DNA from: Cristatella mucedo | Taxonomy: Eukaryota > Bryozoa > Phylactolaemata > Cristatellidae | Assembly (NCBI GenBank): GCA_009760855.2 | Contig: WPIO01000018.1 | Location: forward strand, 4,838,501 to 4,902,500 | DNA length: 64,000 nucleotides | Direction of reading: 5' to 3' | Shown: piece after piece, positions 10,967 to 22,723 of the stretch | How the letters are laid out: each line of letters opens with the position of its first letter | Numbering within the stretch: the first letter of the stretch is position 1 | Program-made: the position numbers and the translations under genes | Notes under the pieces: generated by a model | The model's database searches: none | Seen by the model: only the letters and a program-made list of their open reading frames with translations | What the model was told of the DNA's origin: nothing

Positions 10967-11065
10967 GGGTACGGACATTTCCCCCTGGACGTTTCCCCCG
11001 GAATCCCCCCCCCCCGACATTCCCTCCAGCCCTTTCTTCCCTAGGGTAGGACATTCCCGCCCCCG

Positions 11066-11440
11066 TTTATGGTTTAGGGTTTGGGTTTTAGGGTTTAGTG
11101 TTCAAGGTTTTAGGGTTTAGGGTTTTTTGGGTTTAGAGTTTAGGGTTTTAGGTTTAGCTTTTAGGGTTTTAGGGTTTAGAATTTAGGGATTAGAGTTTTA
11201 GGGTTTAGGGTTAGGGTTTCGAATTTAGTGTTTAGGGTTTACGATTTAGGGTTAAGGGTTTTTAGGGTTTAGAGTTTAGGGTTCTTAGAGTTTAGGGCTT
11301 AGGGTTTGAGGATTTAGAGTTTAGGGTTTTTAGTGTTTAGGGTGTTTAAGGTTTAGGGTTTATAATTTAGGGTTTAGTTTTTCGGGTTTAAAGTTTTAGT
11401 GTTTAGGGTTTATGGTTTAGGTTTTAGGGTTTAGGGTGGG
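11066..11440. repeat. Degenerate telomere-like TTTAGGG array
   Basis: About 50 irregular units, mostly TTTAGGG and TTTTAGGG with point changes (TTTAGTG, TTTACGA, TTTAGAG). It is interior to the insert, so it is not a chromosome end. The array begins with GTTTATGGTTTAGGG and ends before GGTGGGCTGCACC, a boundary conserved in the second copy. Confidence 0.9.
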
Positions 11441-11554
11441 CTGCACCTCCGTCGCCTAAATCCACCATTGCTCGTCTTCCGCGCTTTAATTAGTGCGTAT
11501 TAGGGCGCAACTAGATCTCTTGAGCACGAGGTTTACTTAGTAGACCTCTGAGGC

Positions 11555-11749
11555 TTAGCGCTCATTTTCAGGAACGCGCCGCACGCTGTAGCGCGCGCCC
11601 GCTTTGACGGGTACGAACGAGTGCCTGGCGGCGTCGAGCGGAACCGTACTCTCGCGGGACCAAACTGTATAGCTCGCCGCTGCCGCAGCCGCCGCTGCAA
11701 CCGCCGCCGCCGTTCGCTTCCTTAGAAATAATCCTTCCAATCCATCCAT
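11555..11749 (-). CDS. Short reading frame conserved between element copies
   Basis: 64 codons from ATG on the minus strand. It starts MDGLEGLFLRKR, goes through an alanine-rich stretch ending AAASYTVWSRES, and ends FVPVKAGARYSVRRVPENER then stop. The other copy (51845-52085) has the same start (MDGLEERFLMER), the same SYTV-R-S word and the same end (FVPVKAGA-Y-V-RVP-NER then stop) but a frameshift between. Upstream of the ATG both copies also read NEVHAL and NQLSI in the same frame; here a TAA interrupts this. It could be a captured host exon or a remnant of an element protein. Function unknown. Confidence 0.45.
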   Translation of the reverse strand: MDGLEGLFLRKRTAAAVAAAAAAAASYTVWSRESTVPLDAARHSFVPVKAGARYSVRRVPENER

Positions 11750-11805
11750 TCTTCTACTTATACTGAGTTGATTTTATTTTAATAGAGCGTGAACTTCATT
11801 TGATC

Positions 11806-11807
<2 letters not shown>

Positions 11808-11860
<53 letters not shown>
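11808..11860. repeat. (AT)n tract inside element copy 1
   Basis: A matching (AT)n tract occupies the same place in copy 2 (51801-51839), so it is part of the element rather than an independent gain. Confidence 0.9.
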
Positions 11861-11861
<1 letters not shown>

Positions 11862-11942
11862 GTATTCTTAGTTATACATTCATCAACATAGGGGGGAAAT
11901 GTCCTGACGGGGGAAGCGTCCAGGGGGAAATGTCCTACAACC

Positions 11943-12055
11943 GAGCATGCTACCACTAACCGTTCGATCGTGCTTACTTTGCAGCAAATGTAAAGTGCCT
12001 AGAAAGAGATCGAGTTCTCTGAGGGAGCTATGCCAAATGTATTATTATTATCAAT
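11943..12055 (+). mobile_element. L2-like LINE, plus strand, last segment of the nested copy
   Basis: The second GAGCATGC duplicate is followed by TACCACTAACCGTTCGATCG, then GTAAAGTGCCTAGAAAGAGA and CTCTGAGGGAGCTATGCC, then a TATTATTATTA tail. This is the family 3' end in plus orientation. Confidence 0.85.
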
Positions 12056-12499
12056 CGTTAGTATTATCTAGTTAAGCTGTACTAACTGCTTCTAGCGACT
12101 GCTTGACGCAGGCGTGTAGCCCAAAAACCGAGACGCTCAAGGCCATCTGGACGGTCGATTTACCCACACACCTCAGGTACTCACTTCAACTGCAACGTAG
12201 TCCAGGTCTCTCACTCCTGTACCGATCAGCCAAGTCTTCGTACTTCGGCTTGCCTTTCTTTCGTGTGCCATGTCCATGTTTTTTTCCCCCAAAGCAGCTC
12301 AGCGATCAGCTCAACAACAAGAATCGCGATTTCAATGGGCATTAATCGCAGGACAATACCCGGACGCAGATTCCTTGGCATTATCCCCAGGAAGGGAATC
12401 GCACTGGGAAGGCCTGCCGCGAGCGGTCCCCACTCTTTCTCAGCATTGAGCCCGGTTTCCAACAAACCAGACCACAATGCAAACACCCAACCTCCCATT

Positions 12500-13250
12500 C
12501 CTGGGCGACACTTTCGTAGCACTGAGCGGGTCGCACCTGCTCAGCCGCAGATGCCCGCGCCGCCGCCGATACGCAGCTGTCGCCGGCTCAGCCGCCGATG
12601 TCCGCCCGACACGTAGCGCACTGAGCTGGCAGCACCTGCTCAGCCGCCGATGTCCGCCCCGATACGTAGTGAGCCGAGCCGGTAGCACCTGCTCAGCCCC
12701 TATACGAGGCGACGACGATCGGCGCGGCGCGACTGGGAAAAATGGGCAGTCGCCAGCGTAGCCAGCGTTTAGCGTAGCCAGCGTTTAGCGTAGCCAGCGT
12801 TCAGAACTGCAGCGCCCGCGCGTCGGTCCTCCGACTACGTACGTCTCGATCTTGGTAGTTTCGCTTTGCGTCTTGAAGGCAGCGACAGCTTGAGCGGCAG
12901 TTCGTCTAGTCGCCTCGAGGCTTTGCCTCTAGCGCACAATTCCAAGCCGTGCTTTCGCGACTCCGCCGCCAGGGGGCGCCCAGGTCAGCATCGCCGGGCC
13001 CACATCGCACTCGCTTAGGTCGCCTCGCTTCGTTTTGTCGAGTCGCAGCAGCATACCGCCGCATCGAAGTCCGAAGCTGCGTCGTCTGCTGCCTGCTTCC
13101 CGGCGGCTAGACCTTGCGGCTAGACGCCTCTAGCTGCTGCCACTGCGTCCGGTCGCTTCCGTCGCCCGCCTCAGTCAGCTTTCGCCGAAACCGCGAGCAG
13201 TAGCCGTGCTCTACTGGCAGAGCTGATGGGTGCCCTCACCGCGGCATCAA
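12500..13250. other. CpG-rich stretch with short tandem repeats
   Basis: Contains a degenerate ~65-bp repeat around 12520-12700 (words CACCTGCTCAGCCGCCGATG) and three 16-bp units AGCGTAGCCAGCGTTT at 12755-12802. No protein motif is recognised. Confidence 0.5.
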
Positions 13251-13657
13251 GTAGCTTTGCTGAATCGTCCTTCGAGCACGGCCTTCGAGAGACCCGTGGT
13301 GAAGGTGAAGGCCCCGCCTCGCATGGCGAGGAGCAAACAAAGGTCACCGGTTCGTGCGACTCTCCTGGATCTTTCTCTCGGATCGCGGGAACCAGCCGGC
13401 GAGGCCTCCGTAGCGATCGAAAATTGGTCAAACGCTTTGCAAGACATCTCAACAAGGCCGAAGTAGCTCGAAGTTTGATGCAACGGCACAGACACGACAG
13501 CACACAAATACCCTATCGGGCTTCAGCACAAGTATATTCGGCGGACTCTAGCAGACCCGCAGCACGGTGCATACTTGGTGACCTATGTACCTGCTTTCAG
13601 AACCGCTGGATCTATATTACCATTTCGATTGCAAAACTAGTCAGCCTCTCGAGATAA
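13226..13657 (+). other. Unrecognised open frames, possible exon
   Basis: A 143-codon plus-strand frame overlaps a 78-codon frame (13230-13466) and a 110-codon minus-strand frame. One frame (SDRKLVKRFARHLNKAEVAR) looks less biased than the GC-rich background, but I recognise no family and see no clear splice pair. Listed only as a candidate. Confidence 0.2.
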
Positions 13658-14264
13658 TGTTGAACACGGTCTTTTAGGAAAGACTCGGGATAAATTGATT
13701 TGAGTTTCTCAGACTTCTCTACCTTCGGTATGTACATCACATTTGCTCGGTATAGCTCCTACTGTAAGGGGCCCCTAGACCGCCGCCGAACTAGCAACTC
13801 CAAAAGGAGATACCGAACTAGCAGACGCGTCCCGTGCACCCTAAAGCCAAAGCGCTGACCGCAGGCGTGCCACAAGCACTAGCTGGAGAAACCACCTCCT
13901 AACTTCAATCTTCGACCTCCCGACTCGCGATCCTACTCAGATCGAATTAATATCCTCAGCTCAGCAAGCCTTCTCCAGCTTGGGAAATCTTCAGTTTCTC
14001 CTTCGAGATCTGAGCCAGGTCAGTTTTCATGCAGTGCTCCTTAACTTCCTCTTCGTTCGTTTTTTCTGAGTGACACGCTTTAACTCTCCGACAACGGCCG
14101 TTTTGAGAAAGAATAAGGATCTCTATGGATAAGCGATCTCCCTCACACACTGTGGTCATCAGGCCTGCTATAACCTCGGCGATCCGCCTTAATGCTTGTC
14201 TTTGGAATTCTCGCTCAATGTGCAATGAACCCACAATAATGCGTGATGATTATTGACGATTGAC

Positions 14265-14607
14265 GGAACTTATAGACAGTTGGCCGCAGACGCTCTAGCT
14301 CTGCGGGTCCTAGACTGTGGAACTCGCTTCCACAATTCTTGCGCAACGACAACTGCTCTCCTGCTGCCGACTATGGCTCATCCTTTTCAGCGGTCCTGAG
14401 CTGCTACTTCCATGCTACTTACTACCTCAACTGCTCTCCTGACTCTGCTATGCTTCCCACTTTCTCTTTGCTTCGTGAGAAGAAGTCTGTTAGCTACAGA
14501 AAGCCGCTTAGGCTTCGAATGCGCTATACAAAACTCTCCTGCGTAACACCAACATGGTCTTTATGACTTTGTAGAGTTGCAGACGGAGATACATTACATT
14601 ACATTAA
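14265..14607 (+). mobile_element. L2-like LINE C-terminal and 3' end fragment
   Basis: Plus orientation of the subfamily seen in minus at 3929-4200. It reads LWNSLPQFL-like words, then GTTAGCTACAGAAAGCCGCT, then GCGCTATACAAAACTCTCC, and ends in ACATTACATTACATT. Confidence 0.85.
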
Positions 14608-17165
14608 AACCTCAACCTGTTCACCTTGACCAAGACCTGGCTGAATTTGAAAAACTTCTCGACTATAACAGACGTCACTCTGACAGGCCTTTCCTTCTTT
14701 CCTACTCCCAGATCAATCAAAACTGGTGGCGGAGTAGCCATTGTTGCACGTGACTGCCTCCGTTGCAAACCGTTTGCAGTCCCCTCGAAGCAGGCTTTCA
14801 AATCTCCTGTTTTGAGTCCCTCCCACAACAAGCTACCAATGGGGTGGCGCTACTCTATAGCCCTCAAAAGGTACACATTCCTCTCTTATCTCAGATTTCT
14901 CTGATCTCATTTCGATTGCGCGTGCAAGAAATCGATCTTTCCTCTTTATGGAGGATTTTAACATTCATTTTGGCAACTTGACTGACGTCTTTGGTGCCGA
15001 ATTTCGTTCACTGTCTGACTCATTTCTTTTGTGGCTCATGTGCACAATCGTACGTACAAGATCAAGGTCAAACACTCGATCAAATATTCTCCCGGAACGG
15101 TACGCTATTATTATTATTATTATTACATTCTGCTCATCTGACCGCGTGCGGATCTCATTTAATCTACAATGTGTGCCCTCCTCTGAATCCAAGATCCTCT
15201 GTGAATCACGTAATCTAAAGACCCTTGACATCGATGCTGTCCGCACGAGACCGTCATCTTCGCTCTGCTGCTCAGTCTCCTTCCAATCTGTCATCATTGG
15301 TAGAATACCCCAACACGACACAAGCTGACATGCTTAACGAGTTTGCAAATCTGACTGAGCTGTGCACCTTCTCCCAGATGTCCTACGGCTTACCGAATAC
15401 ATTAAACTAGCCAGGTCTACTAAGCGCAAGCTTGAGAGGGCTTGCAAAAGATCAGGACTGACTGTCCACCGAAGCTATGAGGACTACTGTAGCTCGTGCC
15501 AATCAATCCTAGCTAAGGCTTAAGTCTAGCTTCTATGAACAACATTGTTGAATCACAGATGCACAATCTAGAGATGCTGTTGTCGACGATCAAACATCTT
15601 CTTAACCGCTCCCTGGTTAGCTCATTGCCAAGCGATCTAGCTAGTCGCTTCTGTTGCTTCTCTGTCAGCAAGATCAGCGAGTCCATCCCTATGGTAGCAG
15701 CGTTCCTTCTTGACTCATGTCCCTCAATTCCGTGCAGCACGTCAATGTCTACATTCAAGGAGGCCACGTGTGACCTCACCCTGAAGTTCAACTCCCAATC
15801 AAAGAAGACTGCAAGTCCCCGAGATCCTATTCTCACTGTCCTACTTCTACGATGCATAAATCTGCTGCTGCCATGCATAACTAACATGATCAATGTGTTC
15901 CAAGCATCGGCTCATGTCCGTAAACCTTTTCAAAAAGGCTGCAGTTAGGCCACTGATTAAGACAGCAGCACTAGACCAAGAGAACTTGGGTGATTTCTGC
16001 CCAATCTCTCTCCTACCCTTCCAATCAAAGACCCTAGAACGACATGAGGCAGACCAGCTGAACTCTTATATTGAAACTTAAAACCTAGCAGATACGTTCC
16101 AGTTTGGTTTTAGAGGGAGCCATTTCACACAGTTAGCATGCTTCGGGTGTACGAAACATTCGAACTATGATAACGACTTTCTTAGGAATGCAGACTCAGG
16201 TAGAGACTATCTGCTTGTTTTAGCTGATCTTTCTGCAGCGTTTAATACTATTGATCCACAAGTCCTTCTCAAGTGCCTCTCATATCGCCAGCGCACCATT
16301 GGCACAGAACTACAATGGCATGGGTCTTATTTTAGTGGGAGACTCCAAAGTATTTATGTGAACGAAAATATGTCATCCGAGGAGCCACTGAAGTGCGGGG
16401 TACCTCTAGAGGCTCTGCTCGGTCCGCTTCTTTTATTAATCTATGCTCTTCCTCTTGCCGATGCGATCGCCAGCTAGAATCTAGGCTTTCACTTCTATGC
16501 AGATGACAATCAGTTGTACCTTTGCTTTGATCCCTCCGAACCCTCCAGTAGGTCGAATTCTCTCAACTCCCTTGCTGCATGTATTAATGACATCCGCACA
16601 TGGATGGCAGTAACCGTTCTTAAATCGAATAACGATAAAACCAACTTACTAGTTATGCGAAAACCATGGTTGATTCAGAAATTGGAAAAATAAAGCTCAA
16701 AATCGGCTCTGCCAGCATATCTCCTGTTACATCTGCACGGAATCTAGGTGTCTTGTTCCAAAGTGACCATTCACGAGGCGACTACATGAGCTCCACAGTC
16801 GAGTCTGCCTAATTCAGCTACATAAAATTGCTCAAATTTGGGCTTGCTTAGACAGAGATACTACATCTAAATCAGTCCTTGCATTTGTGATATCTCGTCC
16901 CAACTTCTTTAACTCAATGCTTGCAGATTTTCTAGCCTGTACAATAAGGCGCTTACAGCTGGTGCAAAACTGTGCAGCTAGGCTTGTCTGTTATGAAATT
17001 CGCAGTTTCCACATCACACCACTTGTGGCCGACCTGCACCGGCTCCCAATCAAGCAACGTACATCAACTTCAAAGTTCTGTCACTCGCTTTTAGGTCCCT
17101 TCATTCTTTGGCTTCAGCCTACCTATCACAAGTACTCCCACATCAGGATTCCATATGGCTGCTGC
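14608..17165 (+). mobile_element. L2-like LINE, nearly full length but decayed
   Basis: Plus-strand remnants run in the order expected of a LINE second reading frame. An apurinic endonuclease region gives LTKTWL and TGGGVAIVARDCL, then EDFNIHFGN at 14950. A reverse transcriptase region gives GFRGSHFTQL near 16110, LLVLADLSAAFNTIDPQVLL near 16210, GVPLEALLGPLLLLIYALPL near 16400 and FYADDNQLYL near 16490. Then comes SNNDKTNLLVM. Stops and frameshifts are scattered throughout, and VPQGS has become VPLEA. The C-terminal part runs to about 17165 and resumes near 17690. Confidence 0.9.
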
Positions 17166-17690
17166 CACTCTGGCGTCGGTTTTTTGCCAGCACAAAAGCA
17201 GTCGTTAGCACACGCCTAGCTTTTATCAGTGGCTGCGTCCGACCAGGTTTCTGAATCCTTAAAGATGCAATATGACCCCCCCAGAGCATGAAGAAAGTAC
17301 CTTCACCGGATTTACACGTGCCTATAAGTTGAATTCAATGGAGTAAATTGCCTCTGAAAGTACAATTAAATAATCAGGCTGTCATATTTGATCGGCATGG
17401 TTCGCTGGGACACAACCAGCATGCAAACTCTAGGACCTCCGGTTACAGGCGGTACAATGATAAAGCAAAGCCAACATATGAATGTCTGGTTGGTCATTTT
17501 GTTGACTTTTAGCGCTAGCAGTCTATAAATTGTCATGCAATAACCATTTCAGCTATTGCGGTACTGTACTAATAGCTATTTCCGAAAAACTTCAGTTTTG
17601 TATTTGATTTTGTTGGTGTCAGTCAGTCCGAGGGACTGGCTCTTACTTCGGGACGTTAACCGATCAACTCTGCCGGAATGTAACACGTGG
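17165..17690. other. Non-LINE sequence separating two LINE segments
   Basis: About 525 bp with no recognised motif, placed between the C-terminal LINE segment and its continuation. It may be a further insertion, though no terminal repeats were found. Confidence 0.3.
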
Positions 17691-18110
17691 GCAGCAGCAG
17701 GAGTTTGCCAGTGCTGCAAAGTTATCGTACCGTTCGCTTTTCTGAATCAAATCGTTTAGCTACACGTGCCTTCAGCTCGCATGCTCTCAAAGCTTGGAAT
17801 TCGCTACCGACTGACGTCACAACATGCCCTGACGTGACATTCACAAAGAAGTTTAAAACTCACCTGTTTATCACAGGATTTAGTGGGTCCTTGCAATTAG
17901 TTTCTTGTGTGCTTGTGCGTGCTGATACTGTGCATGCTGCCATTAACCATATTTACTAATTGATCCTGGGCGTGTACCTCTACCCATGTTATGCTTGTTG
18001 ACATAGTGCATGATAACAGTAACCATTTGATCATGAATCCTTTACACCATACGCAAAGTGCCTAGAAAGAGATGAAACTCTCTGAGAGTGCTATACAAAT
18101 TATTATTAGT
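17690..18110 (+). mobile_element. L2-like LINE C-terminal and 3' end segment
   Basis: Reads VRFSESNRLATRAFSSHALK and [10 protein letters not shown], then the 3' UTR and the tail AAAGTGCCTAGAAAGAGATG ... GAGTGCTATACAAATTATTA. Probably the end of the element that begins at 14608. Confidence 0.85.
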
Positions 18111-18114
18111 AAGC

Positions 18115-20030
18115 AAATGGACCAAATTCCTTCGCTTTTGTTTCCTAGTCCTACGGTAAGCCTCGGTTCTGACTAGCTTCCTAATCAGAGTCTCGACATC
18201 ATTAGTGAGGTTCGTTCAGTTGAATTTCTCTGCCATACTAAGATTTTCCTCCTCGGCGACGTGACCTTAACGCGGAATTTACTAATGCTCGCTGAATTTT
18301 TTCGTCTTTTGCTCTCCGTGTTCAACTCGTGGAATTTCCAATGCACTCCAGACTTTTAGAACCTTGAGAAAATTGGTCATTCGCCTCAATAACCCTGCAC
18401 GTAGAGCAATGCCTTTGGCTAGCTATAAAATTGAAACATCACCACTTATCTTATTTCACGAGTAAGCCATCGCTCCGTATCGCTTTTAGTACGGTTCAAA
18501 CGCGATCAAGTGTGATCTGGGTGGATGTTGACGATTTGCGTGCTACGGCGAGTGTTGTGCACACGTAGCTTCTATTTGGCTTTGGAACAAGATCCCTCCA
18601 CGAAAACGATGGATTCCTCACGATAGAGGTCAGAGGGCGCTCTTGATTGCTGTCGTTCTCAGCTTGACGGCGGCATGACGTCTGCAGCCACCGTATACGA
18701 ACAGTAGGCCTGTTTTGTTTTTTTCTTTCTTGGAAGATTTCACGATAACAGGGAAGAGAATCACTAACTTGCCTTGCAACTTTAAGGTAGCATTCCGAAG
18801 TTGCAGTCACTTTTTCCTAGCAACTGCATTCCATGAGCATTCACAGAGGAGAACGCCTCAGATAGCTCTGAGGACGTCTTACCGCTAGTAAGTCACGTGA
18901 GCAAGAGAGGGCCACCAGTACCCACAATGGCTAGCTGACGGACATCGTTTCCCATCAACTGTTTGCGGCGTCGTTAAATCTACTACCGCGGGCGGATCTT
19001 GAAGATTTTCCTAGATACATTTTGGATTTTGTTCACATTTTTTTGCGTGACCATGGCCGAGTTGTTACCTCCGAATTCTCGTAAGTTCAGGGGCTGACTT
19101 TAATAATACATCTTGCTGCGACCAAACTTGAAATGTCATAAAAACGTGAGACGGCTCCGTATTTAACGTGTCTAACTTTGTTGAGGATCACTAGACAACG
19201 TCCTTTAGGCGCGGTATTTATCAGTTGTTCTACGGATGATTATAAATACATCAAAGTTTTTAATACCCTCCTTATTGATTCTTGCCGGTGATATAAACAG
19301 TGTAGGTACTGTAGCCTTAAGCCGAACAATTCAGTTTAGTTCTGTCTACCTAAGTGTATTCGGCCTTGCATTATTTTCCTCGGATGGCATCAACAGCTGC
19401 ATGCATCCTGCAGGCACATCTTGCTGTGTCTCCGGCTTATTTATTAACATCGGGGTGCAGAACTATTCCAGATGGCGGATGTCTATTCCAGCCATATCAA
19501 GACCTTGCTGGACGATTTGAGGAATTGTGAGCTCTACTAGGCGGTCTTCGAAGACTTACAAAATAGTAGTATTCGTGATGGATGCCCGAGGCGGTTTTAC
19601 CCCGTCTTCTTGCTATCTCCGTCTTTGATAATGCGTGGATTACTTTGCTCACTAACTAGACTAATCACAACAGGCCGAATTCTATCTATGTGGGTAGCAA
19701 AAGTATCACGTCAGTGCCCCGCCAGGTGCTGATGCTATCGCTGCATATAAAATTGATTCTTATGAAGAAAATTGTCTAAATCGAGAGTCGCAATCTTAAA
19801 ATGTCTTCAAACTTTTTCCCGCAGCTGTCTGGTGTACAGGTCCAAGCCTCAAGGCGTCTTTGAGAGGCTAAGAGAAAGACGATAACTGAGTGCAAGCATT
19901 TCCCTAAAAAGCTCACAAGTAAGGAGAAAGCAGTTTGAGGCTGACTTGTTTTCAGTTGTTCGGGACTTATGCTGAAGGACTGCTGCACAATCGGCTACGT
20001 GGTGTCCCTGTCCTTGACAGTTATCTTGAT
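18115..20030. other. Unique sequence, nothing recognised
   Basis: Minus-strand 104-codon (18496-18810) and plus-strand 94-codon (19236-19520) frames carry no motif I recognise. No repeats were noted. Confidence 0.3.
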
Positions 20031-20032
20031 AA

Positions 20033-21155
20033 ATTTAATAATAATAATGATAATGCACTTGATAAAGTGCACTCAGAGAACTCAAACTCTCTCTGGGCGC
20101 TTCAAATTTGCTGCAAAGGGAAATACAATTAAATGGTGAGTAATATCATGCTTGATAAACAAACAAAATGAAAAACATGGTTAGGGGTGACATGCACAGG
20201 GTCAGCATGCAAATGTGGTTAGTGGCAGCATGCACAGTGTCACCACGCATAAGCACATCACGGACGAATCACAGGGAATCACAAAATGCTGTCCTAAATA
20301 GGGGTGTTTTTAAGTACTTTTAAATGTGGTCAGGTCCGGGGATGTTCTGCCGCAAGTCGGGAGGGAGTTCCAGGCTTTTGGAGCATCCGAACTAAATGCA
20401 TGGTCTCCAGAGGATTTGAGGTTTGTATGAGGTATTTGTAGACTATTGGATTCCGAAAAGTGGGTGGTATGATGCTTGGCCTGATGGGGGAGTATATCTG
20501 AAAGATAGGCTGGAGCCAAAGAATGGAGTGACCTAAAAGTGAGCGACAAAACCTTGAAGTCAATCCGTTGCTTGACTGGTAGCCAGTGCAGGTCGGCGAG
20601 AAGTGGTGTAATGTGGCAACTGCGACGCTCACGACAGACAAGCCTAGCTGCAGAGTTTTGCACCAGCTGCAATCGCCTGATCGCACATGCTGGTAGGCCA
20701 GTAAGCACTGAGTTGCAGAAGTCGAGACGGGATGTCACGAATGCATAGACCAACTTGGACGTGGTATCCTTATCTAAACAATCCCGAATTTTAGCAATGT
20801 TATGAAGCTGAAAATAGGCAGATTTGACTGTGGAGCTGATATGATCGTCTAACGAGAAGTCGCTTTGGAACATGACATCTAGATTTCGAGCTGAATCAAC
20901 AGGAGATATGCTGGTGGAGCCAATTTTGAGCTTTAGCCTTTCCAATTTGTGAATCACACTGGGTTTGCCCATAACTAGTAAGTTGGTTTTATCATCGTTT
21001 AGTTTTAGAAAATTTGCTGCTATCCTTGTGGGGATGTCATCAATACGTGCAGCAAGTGAGTTGAGAGGATTTGAGGTGCTCGAAGGCTGGGAGGGATCAT
21101 AGCCAAGGTACAACTGAGTGTCATCTGCATAGAAGTGAAAGCCTAGATTGTGTAA
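20033..21155 (-). mobile_element. L2-like LINE, youngest-looking copy, 5'-truncated
   Basis: Minus orientation. TAA tail, L2-type 3' tail and UTR to about 20310, then an uninterrupted 267-codon frame (21113-20310). The frame runs from just after the active site (FHFYADDTQLYL lies at the truncated edge) through LKLNDDKTNLLVMGKP, SVKSAYFQLHNIAK, RLDFCNSVLTGLP and DLHWLPVKQRIDFKVLSLTF to KAWNSLP. It is the best-preserved C-terminal half in the window, and 5' truncation makes it immobile. Confidence 0.93.
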
Positions 21156-21429
21156 CGCCGAAGGCTCGGCGGAGTAGGCTTGACCTGCCGCTCACCTAGC
21201 GGCGTAGCCTAGCGCCTAATGCCGTTCGATGCGCGTGTATGCGTAATAAGCTGGCCGCCACGAAACAAGCGTTTCTGGCGCTGACCTGCTTACCGTTACT
21301 AAAGGGGGTCGTGAGTCCGCGGTGTGAATTAGAAAGCGAGACACACAAATTGGGGATTTTACTGAACTTTATTCGCAAGCGCACAAAGTCGCTGCGCGTC
21401 TAGTTCAGCTTTATCTCCACACTCCTCGC

Positions 21430-21930
21430 ACGTTCTCAACATCATTAACACTCTTGCGGAGGGAATACTTCTCCACAGTGAGCGCGAACCGGAGCCTAAA
21501 CCCTGACCGGAGAACTAGGACTCCATTTCCACCTGTGCGGAAGGAATACCCCAAACACACCACCTCAAGCACTCTTGCGGAGGAAATACTTCTGCACACT
21601 GGGGCTGCTTACGTGTATAATGGGAAACGACCCAAATAGACGGAGCCCGAACCGGAGCCTAAACCCTAACCGGAGAACTAGGACTCGGTTTCCACCAGTG
21701 TGGCAGGAATACTCCACACACGCCACCTCAAGCACTCTTGCGGAGGAAACACGTCTCCACACTTACGCTACTTACATCTGCTCTTCCGTCGCTATACAAA
21801 AAGAGGCTGTTAAATCAGCTAGTATTTATTTATTTATTTATACTGGGGAACGACCCAAATAGACGGAGCTTAAACTAGAGCATAAACCCTAACCGGAGAA
21901 CTAGGCCTCCACACACGTCAACTACGCCTA
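21430..21930. repeat. ~120-165 bp tandem repeat interrupted by a SINE tail
   Basis: The word CACTCTTGCGGAGG recurs at 21449, 21570 and 21733, and CCTAAACCCT(A/G)ACCGGAGAAC recurs three times (near 21495, 21658 and 21885). The last unit is separated from the others by the SINE-B fragment at 21776-21845. Confidence 0.75.
21776..21845 (+). mobile_element. SINE family B 3' end fragment
   Basis: TCGCTATACAAAAAGAGGCT, then TTAAATCAGCTAGTATTTAT and a TTTA tail. It matches the end of the copy at 10219 and lies inside the tandem repeat. Confidence 0.7.
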
Positions 21931-21949
21931 GCTCGCACCGGCAAACCCC

Positions 21950-22560
21950 TATGCCGAGACCACGTGCTAGCGCGCACACACAAAACACAAAAGAAACACA
22001 GAATGCCAGCTCGGGCGCGATACGACCGTATTCGGTGGGGTCCACCGAATCCTCCTAGCGCTGTCTTGTCCTGTTCCGCCCATCGTCGGCGGACAGCCCG
22101 CCCTCCTCCCTCACTTTCAGAGAAGCGAGTGCCCGAAGGCGTCGAAGCGCAGAGCTGGACAGAAGACCAGAAGAGACCAAAGACAAAACATCCAGGGCGA
22201 GCGTCGCTCGACTCTTAAATACTTAGCTGAGACAATGGAGCAAGAGCTTAGTGGTATTGGGCCCGACACCAAGGCCCATTACGGTAAGGAATTAATACCG
22301 GCACTAGGCCAGTGGAATGTCTCCTCTGTCCAGCTTGAATGGCGAATGGGTTCCAGACGATTCTTTCTCGGACAGAGTGAAGGCGGAGGTTGACAGGCCA
22401 GTCAACATCCATCAGCAGCTTCCGCGGGTATCGGACCAATTCTAAAGGCCGAGTCGCCACCGCTCGTCTCAGAGCTTCCTGGCTTGCTCTTAAGCGCTTC
22501 CTCTCTAACCGCACTGACGCTCCTCTCTGGCTCACTGCTCCAGGACAAAGGAGTTCTAGC
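21950..22560. other. Unique sequence, nothing recognised
   Basis: Short open frames on both strands lack motifs. Confidence 0.3.
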
Positions 22561-22599
22561 CCGCCTCCGAACAGCTCTTGTTCGCGCTAAAATTCAGCC

Positions 22600-22638
22600 A
22601 AGGCCAGCAGGGTGCTACAATTGTGCTTGGCAATCACA

Positions 22639-22723
<85 letters not shown>

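Larger units (their letters stand above)
10967..11942 (-). mobile_element. Inverted-terminal-repeat element carrying a telomere-like array, copy 1
   Basis: A 976-bp insert. Its left end GGGTACGGACATTTCCCC and right end GGGGGAAATGTCCTACAACC are imperfect inverted repeats around the core GGACATTTCCCC, with further GGACATT-type subterminal repeats. Inside, in order on the plus strand: a degenerate TTTAGGG/TTTTAGGG array (about 11066-11440), a CpG-rich stretch with a minus-strand reading frame (11749-11555), and an (AT)n run (11808-11860). Flanked by the 8-bp duplication GAGCATGC. A reversed homologous copy lies at 51691. Ends and duplication length suggest a non-autonomous cut-and-paste DNA transposon (hAT or Mutator-like by duplication length). 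I know no described family with this build. Confidence 0.85.

Noticed and set aside
11066-11440. A chromosome end or telomere-fusion point
   Set aside because: The array lies inside a unit with inverted ends and exact flanking duplications, and a second copy has the same structure.
14608-18110. An active LINE
   Set aside because: Multiple stops and frameshifts in both the endonuclease and reverse transcriptase regions, and the VPQGS motif is changed to VPLEA.
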